Below are positions 33,923 through 41,911 of a stretch of DNA of 64,000 nt, in pieces. A program made the translations under genes and the position numbers. Positions within the stretch are counted from its first letter, which is position 1, and every line of letters starts with the position of its first letter. Source of the DNA: Synechococcus sp. 1G10 (GTDB lineage Bacteria; Cyanobacteriota; Cyanobacteriia; PCC-6307; Cyanobiaceae); NCBI RefSeq assembly GCF_002252625.1, contig NZ_NQKW01000006.1, positions 114,464 through 178,463 of the forward strand, in the 5' to 3' direction. Under the pieces are notes generated by a model. The model worked only from the letters and a program-made list of their open reading frames with translations, was not told where the DNA came from and made no database searches.

Positions 33923-34261
33923 TCAGGGGGCTGAAACTTCAATCACATTGGCGTAGCCACCCACTTCCTTGAGAGTAAAGCTACGGTTGCCGGTCATCAG
34001 CCAGGAACGGCCCTGGGCGTCCTTCATCTTGCGGTTCAAGGTGGTGGCGGGGCCGGCAGGGGTGAAGACAAAGATCGGCCGGTCCCCGGCGGAGAACTCC
34101 ATCTGGAACCCATCGTCGGGTGCAGGTCTGATGGTGCAGCTTTGCTTCACTTTGTTCATCCAGCAGGTGACCTTGGAGCTGGGACCGGCCAGGGCCGGCT
34201 GAAAGCTGATCAGGACGACACCGCTGATCAGGGCAAGGGCAGGAAGGAGCGACTTGGTCAT
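33923..34261 (-). CDS. Small secreted protein, intact member of a local family
   Basis: This 112-residue protein starts MTKSLLPALALISGVVLISF, a clear signal peptide ending near PALAGPS. The mature part has two Cys (CWMNKVKQSC) and the block MEFSAGDRPIFVFTPAGPAT, then DAQGRSWLMTG and NVIEVSAP. Function is unknown. Two decayed relatives lie within the window (27830-28012 and 36411-36520), so it belongs to a locally duplicated family. The ATG at 34261 is preferred over 34282 because it starts the signal peptide directly. Confidence 0.75.
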   Translation of the reverse strand: MTKSLLPALALISGVVLISFQPALAGPSSKVTCWMNKVKQSCTIRPAPDDGFQMEFSAGDRPIFVFTPAGPATTLNRKMKDAQGRSWLMTGNRSFTLKEVGGYANVIEVSAP

Positions 34262-34614
34262 GGGCTCGGGGACATTGACCACTCAGTCTGTATCAACACT
34301 CCAGCCCTGTTCCTGGAAGCGGTGAGCACCAGGTTGGCGATTGATGGCATGTGTCGGATGCAGCCCAGACTGTCCGCTCGGATCCACTCGCGTTCTGTGG
34401 CTCAGAGCCTGCTGCGGGGTGGCGGCCCACTCTCCCCGTGGCAATCTGGATCTCACGAATCCTCGGCCTGCGGCACCTGGCACTGGTGGAACTGGTCATC
34501 TGAGCTGGGGAAAAGCGATCTGAGTGATCAGCCCAGACCGTCCATGCAGACCGCTTCCTGTGATGGAGACCAACCGAGCAGGCCTGCCCGCCTTCTGACA
34601 CCTTCCTGAGCCCG
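34262..34614. other. Gap without recognisable gene
   Basis: There are 353 bases between the secreted protein and the divergent ATPase gene. Open frames on both strands lack protein-like composition. It must hold both promoters; I see no strong -10/-35 pair. Confidence 0.5.
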
Positions 34615-35736
34615 ATGCTGCAGGTCCTGGCCATCGCCGGCTACCGCTCCCTGCAGCAGCTGGTGCTGCCGCTGGGCCAGCTCACCGTGATCAGCGGTGC
34701 CAACGGCAGCGGCAAATCCAACCTTTATCGCGCCCTGGGCTTGATCGCGGCGGCGGCCCGCGGCGAGCTGGTGGCCAGGCTGGCCCGGGAAGGGGGCCTG
34801 CCGGCGGTGCTCTGGGCCGGACCGCAGCAGCTCAGCCGAGCCATGCGCGCCGGGGAGCAGCCGGTGCAGGGCGGTCCGCGCAGCAAGCCGGTGCGGCTGA
34901 AGCTCGGCTTTGGCAGCGATCTGCTCTCCTACGCGATCCAGCTGGGCTACCCCCAGAACGGGAAGAGTGCCTTCAGCCTCGATCCCCAGATCAAGCGCGA
35001 ATGCCTCTGGGCCGGCGTCAGTTTTCATCCGCGCGCCCTGCTGGCCGACTGGACCCCCAGCGAAACCACCACCGCCGCAGCGGGAATGGGTGGTCTGCTG
35101 GGCGGGGAGGCGGATCCGCAGAATACGGCGGAAGTGCTGGCGGTGCGGGAGCTGATCCTGAGCTGGCGCTTCTACGACAGCCTGCGCACCGATGCGGCGG
35201 CACCGGCCCGCCATCCCGGCATCGCCAGCCGTTGTCTTGCCCTGAGCAACGACGGCCATGATCTGCCCGCCGCCGTGCAGACGATTCTCGAAATCGGCGA
35301 TGCCCGCGGCCTGCAGAGCGCCGTTGCCGACGCCTTCCCGGGTTGCGAGCTGAGCCTTGACACCAGCTCGTCCACGTTCCGGCTGCAGCTGCGCCAGCCA
35401 GGGCTGCTCAGGCCCCTCGATGCCAGCGAACTCTCCGACGGTACCCTGCGCTATCTGCTGCTCACCACCGCCCTGCTCAGCCCGCGATTGCCCCCCCTGC
35501 TGGTGCTCAACGAACCCGAAAACAGCCTGCATCCCGACCTGCTGCCTGCCCTGGCGCGGCGCATCGCCGCTGCGGCACACCGCACCCAAGTGTGGGTGAT
35601 CGCCCATGCCCCCGCCTTGATCACGGCTCTGGCCGGCGAGCAGGGCTGCCGCCACCATCATCTGACGCGGGAGCTGGGGGCCACGCTGCTGCCAGGCCAG
35701 ACCACCCTCGAGCGAGGCGCCTGGCGCTGGCCCTGA
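34615..35736 (+). CDS. AAA/ABC-type ATPase (RecF/SMC-like head)
   Basis: This 373-residue protein is an ABC-ATPase head of the AAA_21 kind. Near the N-terminus is Walker A GANGSGKSN (residues about 29-37), then ASELSDGTLRYLLL (signature-like, about 275-288), Walker B LLVLNEPENSLHPDLL, and the H-loop VWVIAHAPALI. There is no long coiled coil, so it is not SMC or RecN. Relatives occur alone or in defence systems as sensor ATPases. No nuclease partner is adjacent here, so no role is assigned. Confidence 0.85.
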   Translation: MLQVLAIAGYRSLQQLVLPLGQLTVISGANGSGKSNLYRALGLIAAAARGELVARLAREGGLPAVLWAGPQQLSRAMRAGEQPVQGGPRSKPVRLKLGFGSDLLSYAIQLGYPQNGKSAFSLDPQIKRECLWAGVSFHPRALLADWTPSETTTAAAGMGGLLGGEADPQNTAEVLAVRELILSWRFYDSLRTDAAAPARHPGIASRCLALSNDGHDLPAAVQTILEIGDARGLQSAVADAFPGCELSLDTSSSTFRLQLRQPGLLRPLDASELSDGTLRYLLLTTALLSPRLPPLLVLNEPENSLHPDLLPALARRIAAAAHRTQVWVIAHAPALITALAGEQGCRHHHLTRELGATLLPGQTTLERGAWRWP

Positions 35737-35746
35737 GCGGTTCCCC

Positions 35747-35827
35747 ATGACCAAACCCAATCCCTTCCGCCTCTGGGTCCCTGTGCAAACGCTGCTGTTC
35801 CACCGCGCAGAGGGGTGCTACCCATGA
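35747..35827 (+). other. Possible 26-codon remnant
   Basis: A short frame MTKPNPFRLWVPVQTLLFHR follows the ATPase gene by 10 bases. It reads like a protein N-terminus but stops at once. It may be a truncated gene; too short to be sure. Confidence 0.25.
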
Positions 35828-35938
35828 CACCCCCTTGCTGCGCTTCCGGCACACTCCGATCACCATTACCCAACCCAGAAGGCGGGTCGAGGGAGACTCT
35901 GTATTAAGGTATACAACTTATTCACCCATGCCTGGTCC

Positions 35939-36313
35939 ATGAACCGCATTGCCTTCGCTGCAGCCGCTCTCACCATCACCAGCAGTGGCCTCAGCCTTGG
36001 CCTGATCACGCCCGCCGGCCATGCGGCCGATGATGAAGCCAAAATCGAAGCTCGCGTGGGCAGCTGGGGCCGCAACTGCAAGAGCGCCATCGCCGACAAG
36101 TTCAAGGCCAAGACGATGGCCGATGTGGAAGTGACCCTCGCAGATTCGCTGCGGACCAGTATCGATGCCGGCGAATTCAGTCTGGCCGACCTGAAAAGCA
36201 ACGGCCTTTCCTACAACTTCCGGGTCCACCACCTGCCCGGCAAAGATCCTGAGGGGTATTGCAATACCGATGGCCAGGGCAACGTGGATGAAATCACCAA
36301 CATCCACAACTGA
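35939..36313 (+). CDS. Small secreted hypothetical protein
   Basis: This 124-residue protein has a signal peptide (MNRIAFAAAALTITSSGLSL, cleavage near GHAADD) and a polar mature domain with two Cys (GRNCKSAIAD and EGYCNTDG). A TATACA-like -10 lies about 30 bases upstream in an AT-rich patch. No family is recognised. The composition suits a periplasmic or exported protein. Confidence 0.65.
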   Translation: MNRIAFAAAALTITSSGLSLGLITPAGHAADDEAKIEARVGSWGRNCKSAIADKFKAKTMADVEVTLADSLRTSIDAGEFSLADLKSNGLSYNFRVHHLPGKDPEGYCNTDGQGNVDEITNIHN

Positions 36314-36410
36314 TTCTCAGCAGATGGGATCCTCTCAAGTACCAGGCCAACAGCCAGTCACGCGCTGACCTGCACAGAAACGGCCTGGGCGAACTGACCA
36401 CCGCCCAAGC

Positions 36411-36520
36411 CTACGATCTGAATTCCTGGAAGGACAACTGTTCCTCCTTGGTGGCGGGGCCGGCAGGGGTGCACACAACGATCGGCCGCTCTCCTTGAAG
36501 CTGCCAAGTCAGGCTGAAGC
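36411..36520 (-). pseudogene. Third, truncated copy of the small secreted protein family
   Basis: The minus-strand translation GFSLTWQLQGERPIVVCTPA, then GPATKEEQ and a stop at 36411, matches the middle of the intact gene at 33923-34261 (DGFQMEFSAGDRPIFVFTPA, GPAT). An in-frame stop lies just upstream and the C-terminal third is missing, so it is a remnant. Confidence 0.55.
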
Positions 36521-36537
36521 CTGATCAGAGCGTCAGC

Positions 36538-36822
36538 ATGCACCGATTGCCCTCCAGACCGTCAACACGGATCCGATGGAGATGGGTGGCTCTCCATCTG
36601 TTGCTGGGACTGGGGTGGATTGGCCTGATCCTGGCGAGCAACCCCAATCCAAAAAAGGCGCAGCTCGCACTGATGTTGCAGCTGGCTGGCGGGCTTGCTG
36701 CCTTCCTTCCACATGGAGATTATTCACGCCTATGCCTCTCCCCTTCAACCCGTGCCAGCGCCCCCAATCCCTGGTGCTGCAGCGCTAGACGGCTTCATCG
36801 GCAGGCCGAGAAGGCGTTATAG
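36538..36822 (+). CDS. Small single-TM hypothetical protein
   Basis: This is a possible 94-residue protein with a basic N-terminus, one clear membrane helix (WVALHLLLGLGWIGLILAS) and a second weaker one, then a Ser/Arg/Cys-rich tail that may be read through from non-coding sequence. No family is recognised. Confidence 0.35.
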   Translation: MHRLPSRPSTRIRWRWVALHLLLGLGWIGLILASNPNPKKAQLALMLQLAGGLAAFLPHGDYSRLCLSPSTRASAPNPWCCSARRLHRQAEKAL

Positions 36823-36920
36823 ACGCAGCCAGAACTGACCCCTAGAGATGTGTGCCTCAGCAAACATCCACAGAGGAAACAGTTAAGGCGCTAAATTGCA
36901 TTAACTCCACTGTAAAATTA

Positions 36921-37502
36921 ATGCCATCCATCTTCAATAGAGCCGGCACAGCCTTAATCGGAGCAGCCACGTTAATACTTTGTGGCGGAAGTGCTGAGGC
37001 CATTCAGTACACCTTCGAGAACGTAACTGGCAGTTACACCGCTGGCGCAACCGGCAACCGGGGACCACGGAACTTCACCGTCAGCTTCACGGGATCCTTC
37101 GACTACACCACCAGTGGGGGTGTGAGCAACGTAGCTGCATCTGCATTCATCACAGGCGACAGCCCCAACCCAAGCTCCTTTACGTTCACGAGTGGGTCTT
37201 TTGATTCAACATTCAACGAGCTTTCCTTGTCGGGAACTGGTATAGCCAATTTCGTGCTCTCTGATGATTTGATCGAGGCCCCAAACACCTCGCTCCCCAT
37301 TAATGCCATCAACCTTGCGAATGTCTGCATTTTCTACAATGGAAACAATGGTACTTGCCGAACTTTTGGGCAAGCCAATCTCTCCAATATCAATGGCAAC
37401 GTTGTATCAGAGTTTCCTGCATCTCCCCCCACGGCCCTCACCCTGATGGCTCTGGTGCCGATAGCAGCCCTGCGGAAACGCTATCGACTCCCCTCCGGGT
37501 GA
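36921..37502 (+). CDS. PEP-CTERM-like exported protein
   Basis: This 193-residue protein has a signal peptide (ALIGAATLILCGGSAEA), a Ser/Thr/Asn/Gly-rich beta-type body and a C-terminal sorting-type end: PASPPT, a hydrophobic helix ALTLMALVPIAALRKRYR. This resembles PEP-CTERM anchors, with PEP degenerate. The ATG at 36921 begins the signal sequence; the upstream in-frame ATG at 36852 adds unlikely residues. The gene and its upstream region are visibly more AT-rich than the surroundings and use different codons, suggesting recent transfer. A matching exosortase is not in this window. Confidence 0.65.
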   Translation: MPSIFNRAGTALIGAATLILCGGSAEAIQYTFENVTGSYTAGATGNRGPRNFTVSFTGSFDYTTSGGVSNVAASAFITGDSPNPSSFTFTSGSFDSTFNELSLSGTGIANFVLSDDLIEAPNTSLPINAINLANVCIFYNGNNGTCRTFGQANLSNINGNVVSEFPASPPTALTLMALVPIAALRKRYRLPSG

Positions 37503-38260
37503 AGGCCCAAGCACTGCTCATCGCGCATCAGGTGCCGTTCAAGGGGCCGTCGCTTCATGCACATTCTCTGTTCTGAATGGCTTGAAGTGCATCCCTTGAA
37601 TGCAGTCAGTCCAGCCACGGACCAGCTCCCGTTTGAAACGATTCCGCCGATGTGCGCTCGAGCCACACACCCCCGTCCGCCGACAATGAAGTTGGCCGGC
37701 GGTGGTGACGACGTTTTTGCCGAGAGGGAGATGAAGCCGCTGGCCCCAAGGTTGTCCTGAATCAGAAGCTTCGATCTGCTCAGGCTGACCACAACTCTGC
37801 ATGTCGATGCGAAGGTGACAGACATGGTGGGGGCACACATCACGATTGACAAGGTCTGTTGGAAAACAACACTGACCCTTGCCGCCCCCGGGATGGCGTC
37901 AGTGACCTGCCGCATCACCCTCGCCTGATCGGCCTGCCATACCGTCAGTGATTCGCTTGTCTGCTTCGTCAGATTTGTCTGGAGGCCAGGGTCCAGCCGA
38001 ATGGAGCCGACCATGGGCTCAAGCCGTTACCGCCGTTCCGCCTTTCCCTGACCGATTCAATTTTTCCGCGCAGGGTCTCGAAGCGTTGGGATGCGGCCAC
38101 GGACGACTGGTTGGCCGTGCCGAACGCTGTGCTCCAGTCGCGCCATGCAGTGCCGCAAGGCCGCGTGATCACGAGCCCACAGCCAATGGCTGCAAACAGG
38201 GCCAGCCGACTGGCGAGGAGGCTGCGTCTCTTCTCTCCTGGATGGGATCATTGGGGACAT
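37503..38260 (-). pseudogene. Possible decayed membrane-anchored gene
   Basis: No intact gene is found here. On the minus strand, a frame without a usable start gives a basic patch plus helix RRSLLASRLALFAAIGCGLV, then a polar stretch FETLRGKIESVRERR, and stops at 37969. A shifted frame (stop 37481) continues with LTKQTSESLTVWQADQARVM and further protein-like sequence. Together they suggest a degraded single-TM protein with a frameshift near 38020-38040. Evidence is limited to composition. Confidence 0.3.
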
Positions 38261-38422
38261 TCACCAAGCCCAGCAGAAAGGCCAGCAGCACTGCCAGGGC
38301 ACCAGCGCAGTGGACCGTGCGTCATGTCAGTGGCCGCGTGAAGGATCAACATGGAGATCCGATCAGTCCCAGGCCTGCATCCTGATCCGCTGCGACGATC
38401 TTCAGCAGACAAGAGTGCCGCG

Positions 38423-38632
38423 ATGAAACGCAACCTTGCCGTTATCTCCGCCCTGTTCCTGCTCGGCAGCCTGGCCTGTGTGGTGAGCTACCAGCGGATC
38501 GGCTCCCATGTCGACCCAGATGGCACCCTGCGGGAACCCTTCTCACTGATCCCGATCGGCTGGGCCACTGGACTCGCCGGCATCGGCACCGGCCTGGTGG
38601 CTCTGGCGCTGCCTGGCCGGCGGCGCTCCTGA
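38423..38632 (+). CDS. DUF3955-like small two-TM protein
   Basis: This 69-residue membrane protein starts MKRNLAVISALFLLGSLACV, has the stretch RIGSHVDPDGTLREPFSLIP between two helices, and ends GRRRS. This order matches small DUF3955 proteins, of unknown role. The ATG at 38423 is preferred over 38351 because the first helix starts directly after it. Its 3' half overlaps the antisense end of the broken gene at 38543-39074. Confidence 0.65.
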   Translation: MKRNLAVISALFLLGSLACVVSYQRIGSHVDPDGTLREPFSLIPIGWATGLAGIGTGLVALALPGRRRS

Positions 38633-39074
38633 GCTGGCCGGCGTGCCCCCCAGCTCCCGATCGGTGTCGAATCCCCGGAAGATTCCGTCCGGCCCAGCAG
38701 CGGCCTGGAACTCGGCAAACTCCATGGTTGCCCAGCGTCAGATTGTTCTCAACGCTCCAGAGCGCCGCTGGCACCACCCGCAGGCTGCTGCCCGGCTGAT
38801 CGATCAGGTCGACCACCAGTAGGGGATGTTCAGGATGCTGGAAGGTGAGGGCATCCACGAGAAACACCATCGGCTGGCCAGAAGCGGTGACGCCGGCAGC
38901 CAACAGATCGTCGCTGCTGACCCCGGTGTCTTCTACGCGGCTAAGAAACGCCACCTGAGCCTGAAAGCCGTCCACCGGTCTGCTGATGGCCACCTGCAGC
39001 GTCTGCCAGGCCGTCTCGTCGCCGAACGCGGTACGCAGTACCATGGTCTTGTCGCTGCTGGGCAAGGGATTCAT
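38543..39074 (-). pseudogene. DUF6924-like protein with one-base frameshift
   Basis: The first frame (ATG 39074) reads MNPLPSSDKTMVLRTAFGDE, continues through HPEHPLLVVDLIDQPGSSLR, and reaches WSVENNLTLGN. There the frame breaks; the sequence resumes one base later as MEFAEFQAAAGPDGIFRGFD. In DUF6924 proteins these parts are contiguous (SVENNLSIANMDFEEFA as recalled). An extra base near 38726-38727 explains the break. Without it the protein would be about 175 residues. Either a recent pseudogene or a sequence error. Confidence 0.65.
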
Positions 39075-39220
39075 CAGGGCTGGCTCGCGGGGATCGGCGT
39101 CCCCCTGCCCAGGCCGTTGCAGATCCCGCTCCGCCGCAGCTCCAGCAGCAGGCCCGGATCACCATCCCCCTCGAACAGGATCCGCCCGGCCTGGATGGTC
39201 ACCCAGAGCCCATCATCGGT
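39074..39220 (-). pseudogene. Orphan C-terminal coding fragment between methyltransferase and DUF6924-like gene
   Basis: Directly after the methyltransferase stop, the same frame continues open for about 47 codons (DDGLWVTIQAGRILFEGDGD, then LLLELRRSGICNGLGRG), and ends in a TGA that overlaps the next ATG (TGATG). It has no good start except a GTG at about 39208. It looks like the end of a gene once coupled to the DUF6924-like gene and cut off by rearrangement. Confidence 0.45.
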
Positions 39221-40360
39221 TCAGGCCTGGGTCATCAGGTACTGGCCATTGCCATTGAATTCACCATCGCAGGTGGCAAAAATCGTGCCAAGCAACAACA
39301 GATAAAATCGCCAGAGGCGCCGGAACTTTGCATATTCCATGCCGTAGTCCAGGCTACTGCAAATGTCCTGCGAAGCATCGAAGCGTTTCAGCCAGGCGGT
39401 AAGGGTCTGGTGGTAGTTGGTGCCATTCATATACCAGCGCTGAACGGTTTTGAGATCGCTGCTATGACTGGGAACGGCGTCATGGTTCCAATACCGTCCA
39501 TGGGGGAAGATGTACTTGTGGGTAAAGCCCGACGACATATTGCTTGGGATCCGGACGGTAATGATATGAATCAGAACCTTCCCCTCAGGCTCCAGCAGGG
39601 AAGCCAGCCTGGCGAAGGCCTTGGTGAGATTGCCCACGTGGCAGAACACGCCAACCGAGATGATCTTGTTGAATTTCTCCGGGAACACCACCTCGTTGAT
39701 GTCACCCTCCACGAGGGTGAATCTTCCAGAGCTCAGTTGGCTGCGTGGATCGTTCATCTTGCCTCGCATATAGGCACATTGACCGCGGCTGAGGTTGACC
39801 CCCGTGCAGCGCAGATTGGGAAATTTTGAAAGAATGTAATTGGGGACAGAGCCCCAACCGCAGCCAAAGTCGAGAAGGTGATCACCATCTTCAATGCCCA
39901 ACCGTTCGATCATCTGATCGATCATATGCTTCTGGGATGTTTCCAGATCCTGGGCACCATTTTCCCAGTAGCCGGTGCTGTACTTGGGATAGATGGGTTC
40001 CCAGTCACCCAGCATCCGGTTCAGCATCTCCTGGGGTCGGTCGTACTGAACCGCCATCAGTTCCTTGGATGATTCGGCGATGCGATCGGACTCATTCAGC
40101 ACCCACTCGTAAGGCGCCAGAAGGGAAGGAAAGTGGCGGAACAGGATCGGCATCGAGGCGTGGAGCATGCCACGGAAGAGAGCGTCTGGGATTTCAAGGC
40201 CGTTGATGTAGGCCTCCGCCATCGCCATCTGAGTGCTGTTCAAGCCCGTGGCCAAGAGGCGGCTCCAGCGATAGCCCATGGAGTTGGGCGAATACAGACG
40301 CAACGCGTTGGGATCGAAGGCAGGAAGATCGGACGCCTGATCGAAGATGGTGGTTGTCAT
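39221..40360 (-). CDS. Cyclopropane-fatty-acid-synthase-like SAM methyltransferase
   Basis: This 379-residue protein has a helical N-terminal part of about 125 residues and a Rossmann methyltransferase domain. The region YSTGYWENGAQDLETSQKHM followed by LLDFGCGWGSVPNYI matches the CFA/mycolic-acid synthase pattern (substrate motif, then SAM motif I). ISVGVFCHVGN is motif IV-like. Related enzymes methylate or cyclopropanate lipid acyl chains; here the exact product is unknown. Its upstream region is long. A fragment of a second copy survives at 33730-33842. Confidence 0.82.
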   Translation of the reverse strand: MTTTIFDQASDLPAFDPNALRLYSPNSMGYRWSRLLATGLNSTQMAMAEAYINGLEIPDALFRGMLHASMPILFRHFPSLLAPYEWVLNESDRIAESSKELMAVQYDRPQEMLNRMLGDWEPIYPKYSTGYWENGAQDLETSQKHMIDQMIERLGIEDGDHLLDFGCGWGSVPNYILSKFPNLRCTGVNLSRGQCAYMRGKMNDPRSQLSSGRFTLVEGDINEVVFPEKFNKIISVGVFCHVGNLTKAFARLASLLEPEGKVLIHIITVRIPSNMSSGFTHKYIFPHGRYWNHDAVPSHSSDLKTVQRWYMNGTNYHQTLTAWLKRFDASQDICSSLDYGMEYAKFRRLWRFYLLLLGTIFATCDGEFNGNGQYLMTQA

Positions 40361-40543
40361 ACAAGCGGAGAGCGGAGGGATCGTTCCATCCAGCCGAACC
40401 GATTAGCCGGATGACAAGGCTGGGCAGTCCATCGCATCACGCTGGCTCCACAGACTCATCTCGACCCTAGCGAGGGTGATCGGCTCTGGCCCAAATGCTG
40501 TGCAGACCCTTGGAGCCGCTTTCGATTGCCTGTGGATGGCTGA
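40361..40543. promoter_or_regulatory. Upstream region of methyltransferase gene
   Basis: This stretch holds no credible gene. It must contain the minus-strand promoter for the methyltransferase; no strong hexamers are recognised. Confidence 0.3.
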
Positions 40544-40801
40544 GCGAGTGCTCCGCACTCTGAGCGGACAACAACGCTGTTACTCAACGCGGTTCACAGC
40601 CACCTCAAGAGCAGCTTCAGCAGCACCGGCCTCGCCCTACGCTTCAATCTGGATGTGGATCGCTACCTGAGCACCTTGATTGACCGCTTCAACCTGGCGG
40701 CAAAGGCTGAGTGGGTGTTGCAGGTGATTTGCACCGCGCCGATCGTCCGGAGCGACTCCAGAGCAGCGCGAAGTTTGCGACCTGATCAAGACACGACATG
40801 A
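40544..40801 (+). pseudogene. Protein-like open frame lacking a start, joined to menI
   Basis: The frame after a TGA at 40541-40543 is open for 85 codons and reads like real protein (NAVHSHLKSSFSSTGLALRF, then LDVDRYLSTLIDRFNLAAKA, then LQVICTAPIV). No ATG or good GTG exists near its beginning, so it is probably the 3' remnant of a truncated gene. Its stop overlaps the ATG of menI (ATGA), implying former translational coupling. No family is recognised. Confidence 0.45.
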
Positions 40802-41334
40802 ACACTGGAACTGTTGGCACAGAGGCGGAGGGCACTGCGCCAGCCGGACTCGACCACTGCAGCTGGCTGCTGCTCTGCCGCAGAGTGCGCTTCGGTGACA
40901 CCGATGCGGCCGGGGTGATGCATTTCCACCAGCTGCTGCGCTGGTGCCATGAGGCCTATGAGGAGAGCCTCGAAACGTTTGGCCTTCCATCCCCGGCCAT
41001 CTTTCCCAGCCCCAGCTGGGACGCCCCCTGCGCCGGCGGGGCCGGTTCCAGCTCAGCGCAAACGGCCTTGCCGATCGTGCACTGCAGCGCCGACTACCTG
41101 GCCCCCCTGGTGTGCGGCGACCGGCTGACGGTCAGCCTCAGCCCTCAACGGCTCGATGCCGGATCGTATGAGGTGAGCTACATCTTCACCAAGCTGGAGG
41201 CGGCCGGCCGTCCTGCAGCCCGGGGGGTCACCCGCCATGTGGCCATCGACCCCATCAGTCGACGCCGCTGCGATCTGCCCGGCCCGATCGAGCGCTGGCT
41301 GGAGGCCTCGGCCAGCGGGATTTCAGCGTCCTGA
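40798..41334 (+). CDS. menI: 1,4-dihydroxy-2-naphthoyl-CoA thioesterase (hotdog fold)
   Basis: This 178-residue 4HBT hotdog thioesterase releases DHNA from its CoA ester for phylloquinone synthesis. The active-site segment is CRRVRFGDTDAAGVMHFHQL with the catalytic Asp (DTDAAGV), followed by a long helix YEESLETFGL. The men genes just downstream on the minus strand (menE, menC, menA) support the DHNA-CoA role over a generic YbgC. The stretch APCAGGAGSSSAQTALP is a lineage insert between strands. It starts at the ATGA overlap with an older gene remnant. Confidence 0.85.
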   Translation: MNTGTVGTEAEGTAPAGLDHCSWLLLCRRVRFGDTDAAGVMHFHQLLRWCHEAYEESLETFGLPSPAIFPSPSWDAPCAGGAGSSSAQTALPIVHCSADYLAPLVCGDRLTVSLSPQRLDAGSYEVSYIFTKLEAAGRPAARGVTRHVAIDPISRRRCDLPGPIERWLEASASGISAS

Positions 41335-41373
41335 TCACAGGATCAACGCCGGAGCCGAGGCTTGACGATCCAG

Positions 41374-41619
41374 TCAGAGCATCGGTGGCCTGCGGGAGAG
41401 CGCCCAGAGCAAGGCCGCCAGCTGCAACGGGAGCAGGCTGGCCACCAGGGTGAGCGGATGGAAGCCATCCTCCACGGCCACTCCCGCGAGGGAGAAACTC
41501 ACCGAGGCCGCCGCAGCGATGAGCAGGATCAGGCCAAGGCGGCCGGAGAGCCCGGGTGCACGCAGATTGAGGGTCCCAGCCTTCGCTGGGATGGGGCCGC
41601 GGCCTGGCATCAGAACCAC
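41374..41619 (-). CDS. Small two-TM hypothetical protein
   Basis: This 81-residue protein has two hydrophobic helices (LGLILLIAAAASVSFSLAGV and LTLVASLLPLQLAALLWAL) and a basic end. It overlaps the 3' end of the upstream TM2-domain gene by 10 bases, so the two form a small operon. No family is recognised. Confidence 0.5.
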   Translation of the reverse strand: MVLMPGRGPIPAKAGTLNLRAPGLSGRLGLILLIAAAASVSFSLAGVAVEDGFHPLTLVASLLPLQLAALLWALSRRPPML

Positions 41620-41888
41620 TCCTTCTTGGCGTCGATATAGGTGGCCTTGAACTCTTCTGGGGTTTTGGTGAGGTAGATGATCCCCTCCACCAAGCCGATC
41701 ACCCCCATCACGAAACTGGCGATGCCACAGGTGACCACACCACCGGCAACAGACACCACCAGCATGATCACGCCCGATGTGGTGTAGCCGAGCACGAACT
41801 TGTGGATCCCGAAGGCACCCAGAAAGATTCCAAGCAACCCCGCGGCAAGCTTTTTGTTGGAGAGTTCCGGATCAGCGGACGAGGTCAT
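41610..41888 (-). CDS. TM2-domain membrane protein
   Basis: This 92-residue protein has a TM2 domain: KKLAAGLLGIFLGAFGIHKF, then a turn and FVLGYTTSGVIMLVVSVAGG, with a second helix pair ending near IYLTKTPEEF. TM2 proteins are small inner-membrane proteins of unclear role. The stop is followed by a coupled 81-residue membrane protein. It lies between menI and menE but has no known link to phylloquinone. Confidence 0.85.
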   Translation of the reverse strand: MTSSADPELSNKKLAAGLLGIFLGAFGIHKFVLGYTTSGVIMLVVSVAGGVVTCGIASFVMGVIGLVEGIIYLTKTPEEFKATYIDAKKEWF

Positions 41889-41911
41889 TCAGAGGGCGCA
41901 ACTGCCCAGCT

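Noticed and set aside
34528..35760. 410-codon minus-strand frame opposite the ATPase gene
   Set aside because: Gln/Gly/Ala-rich shadow; the plus strand encodes Walker A and B motifs.
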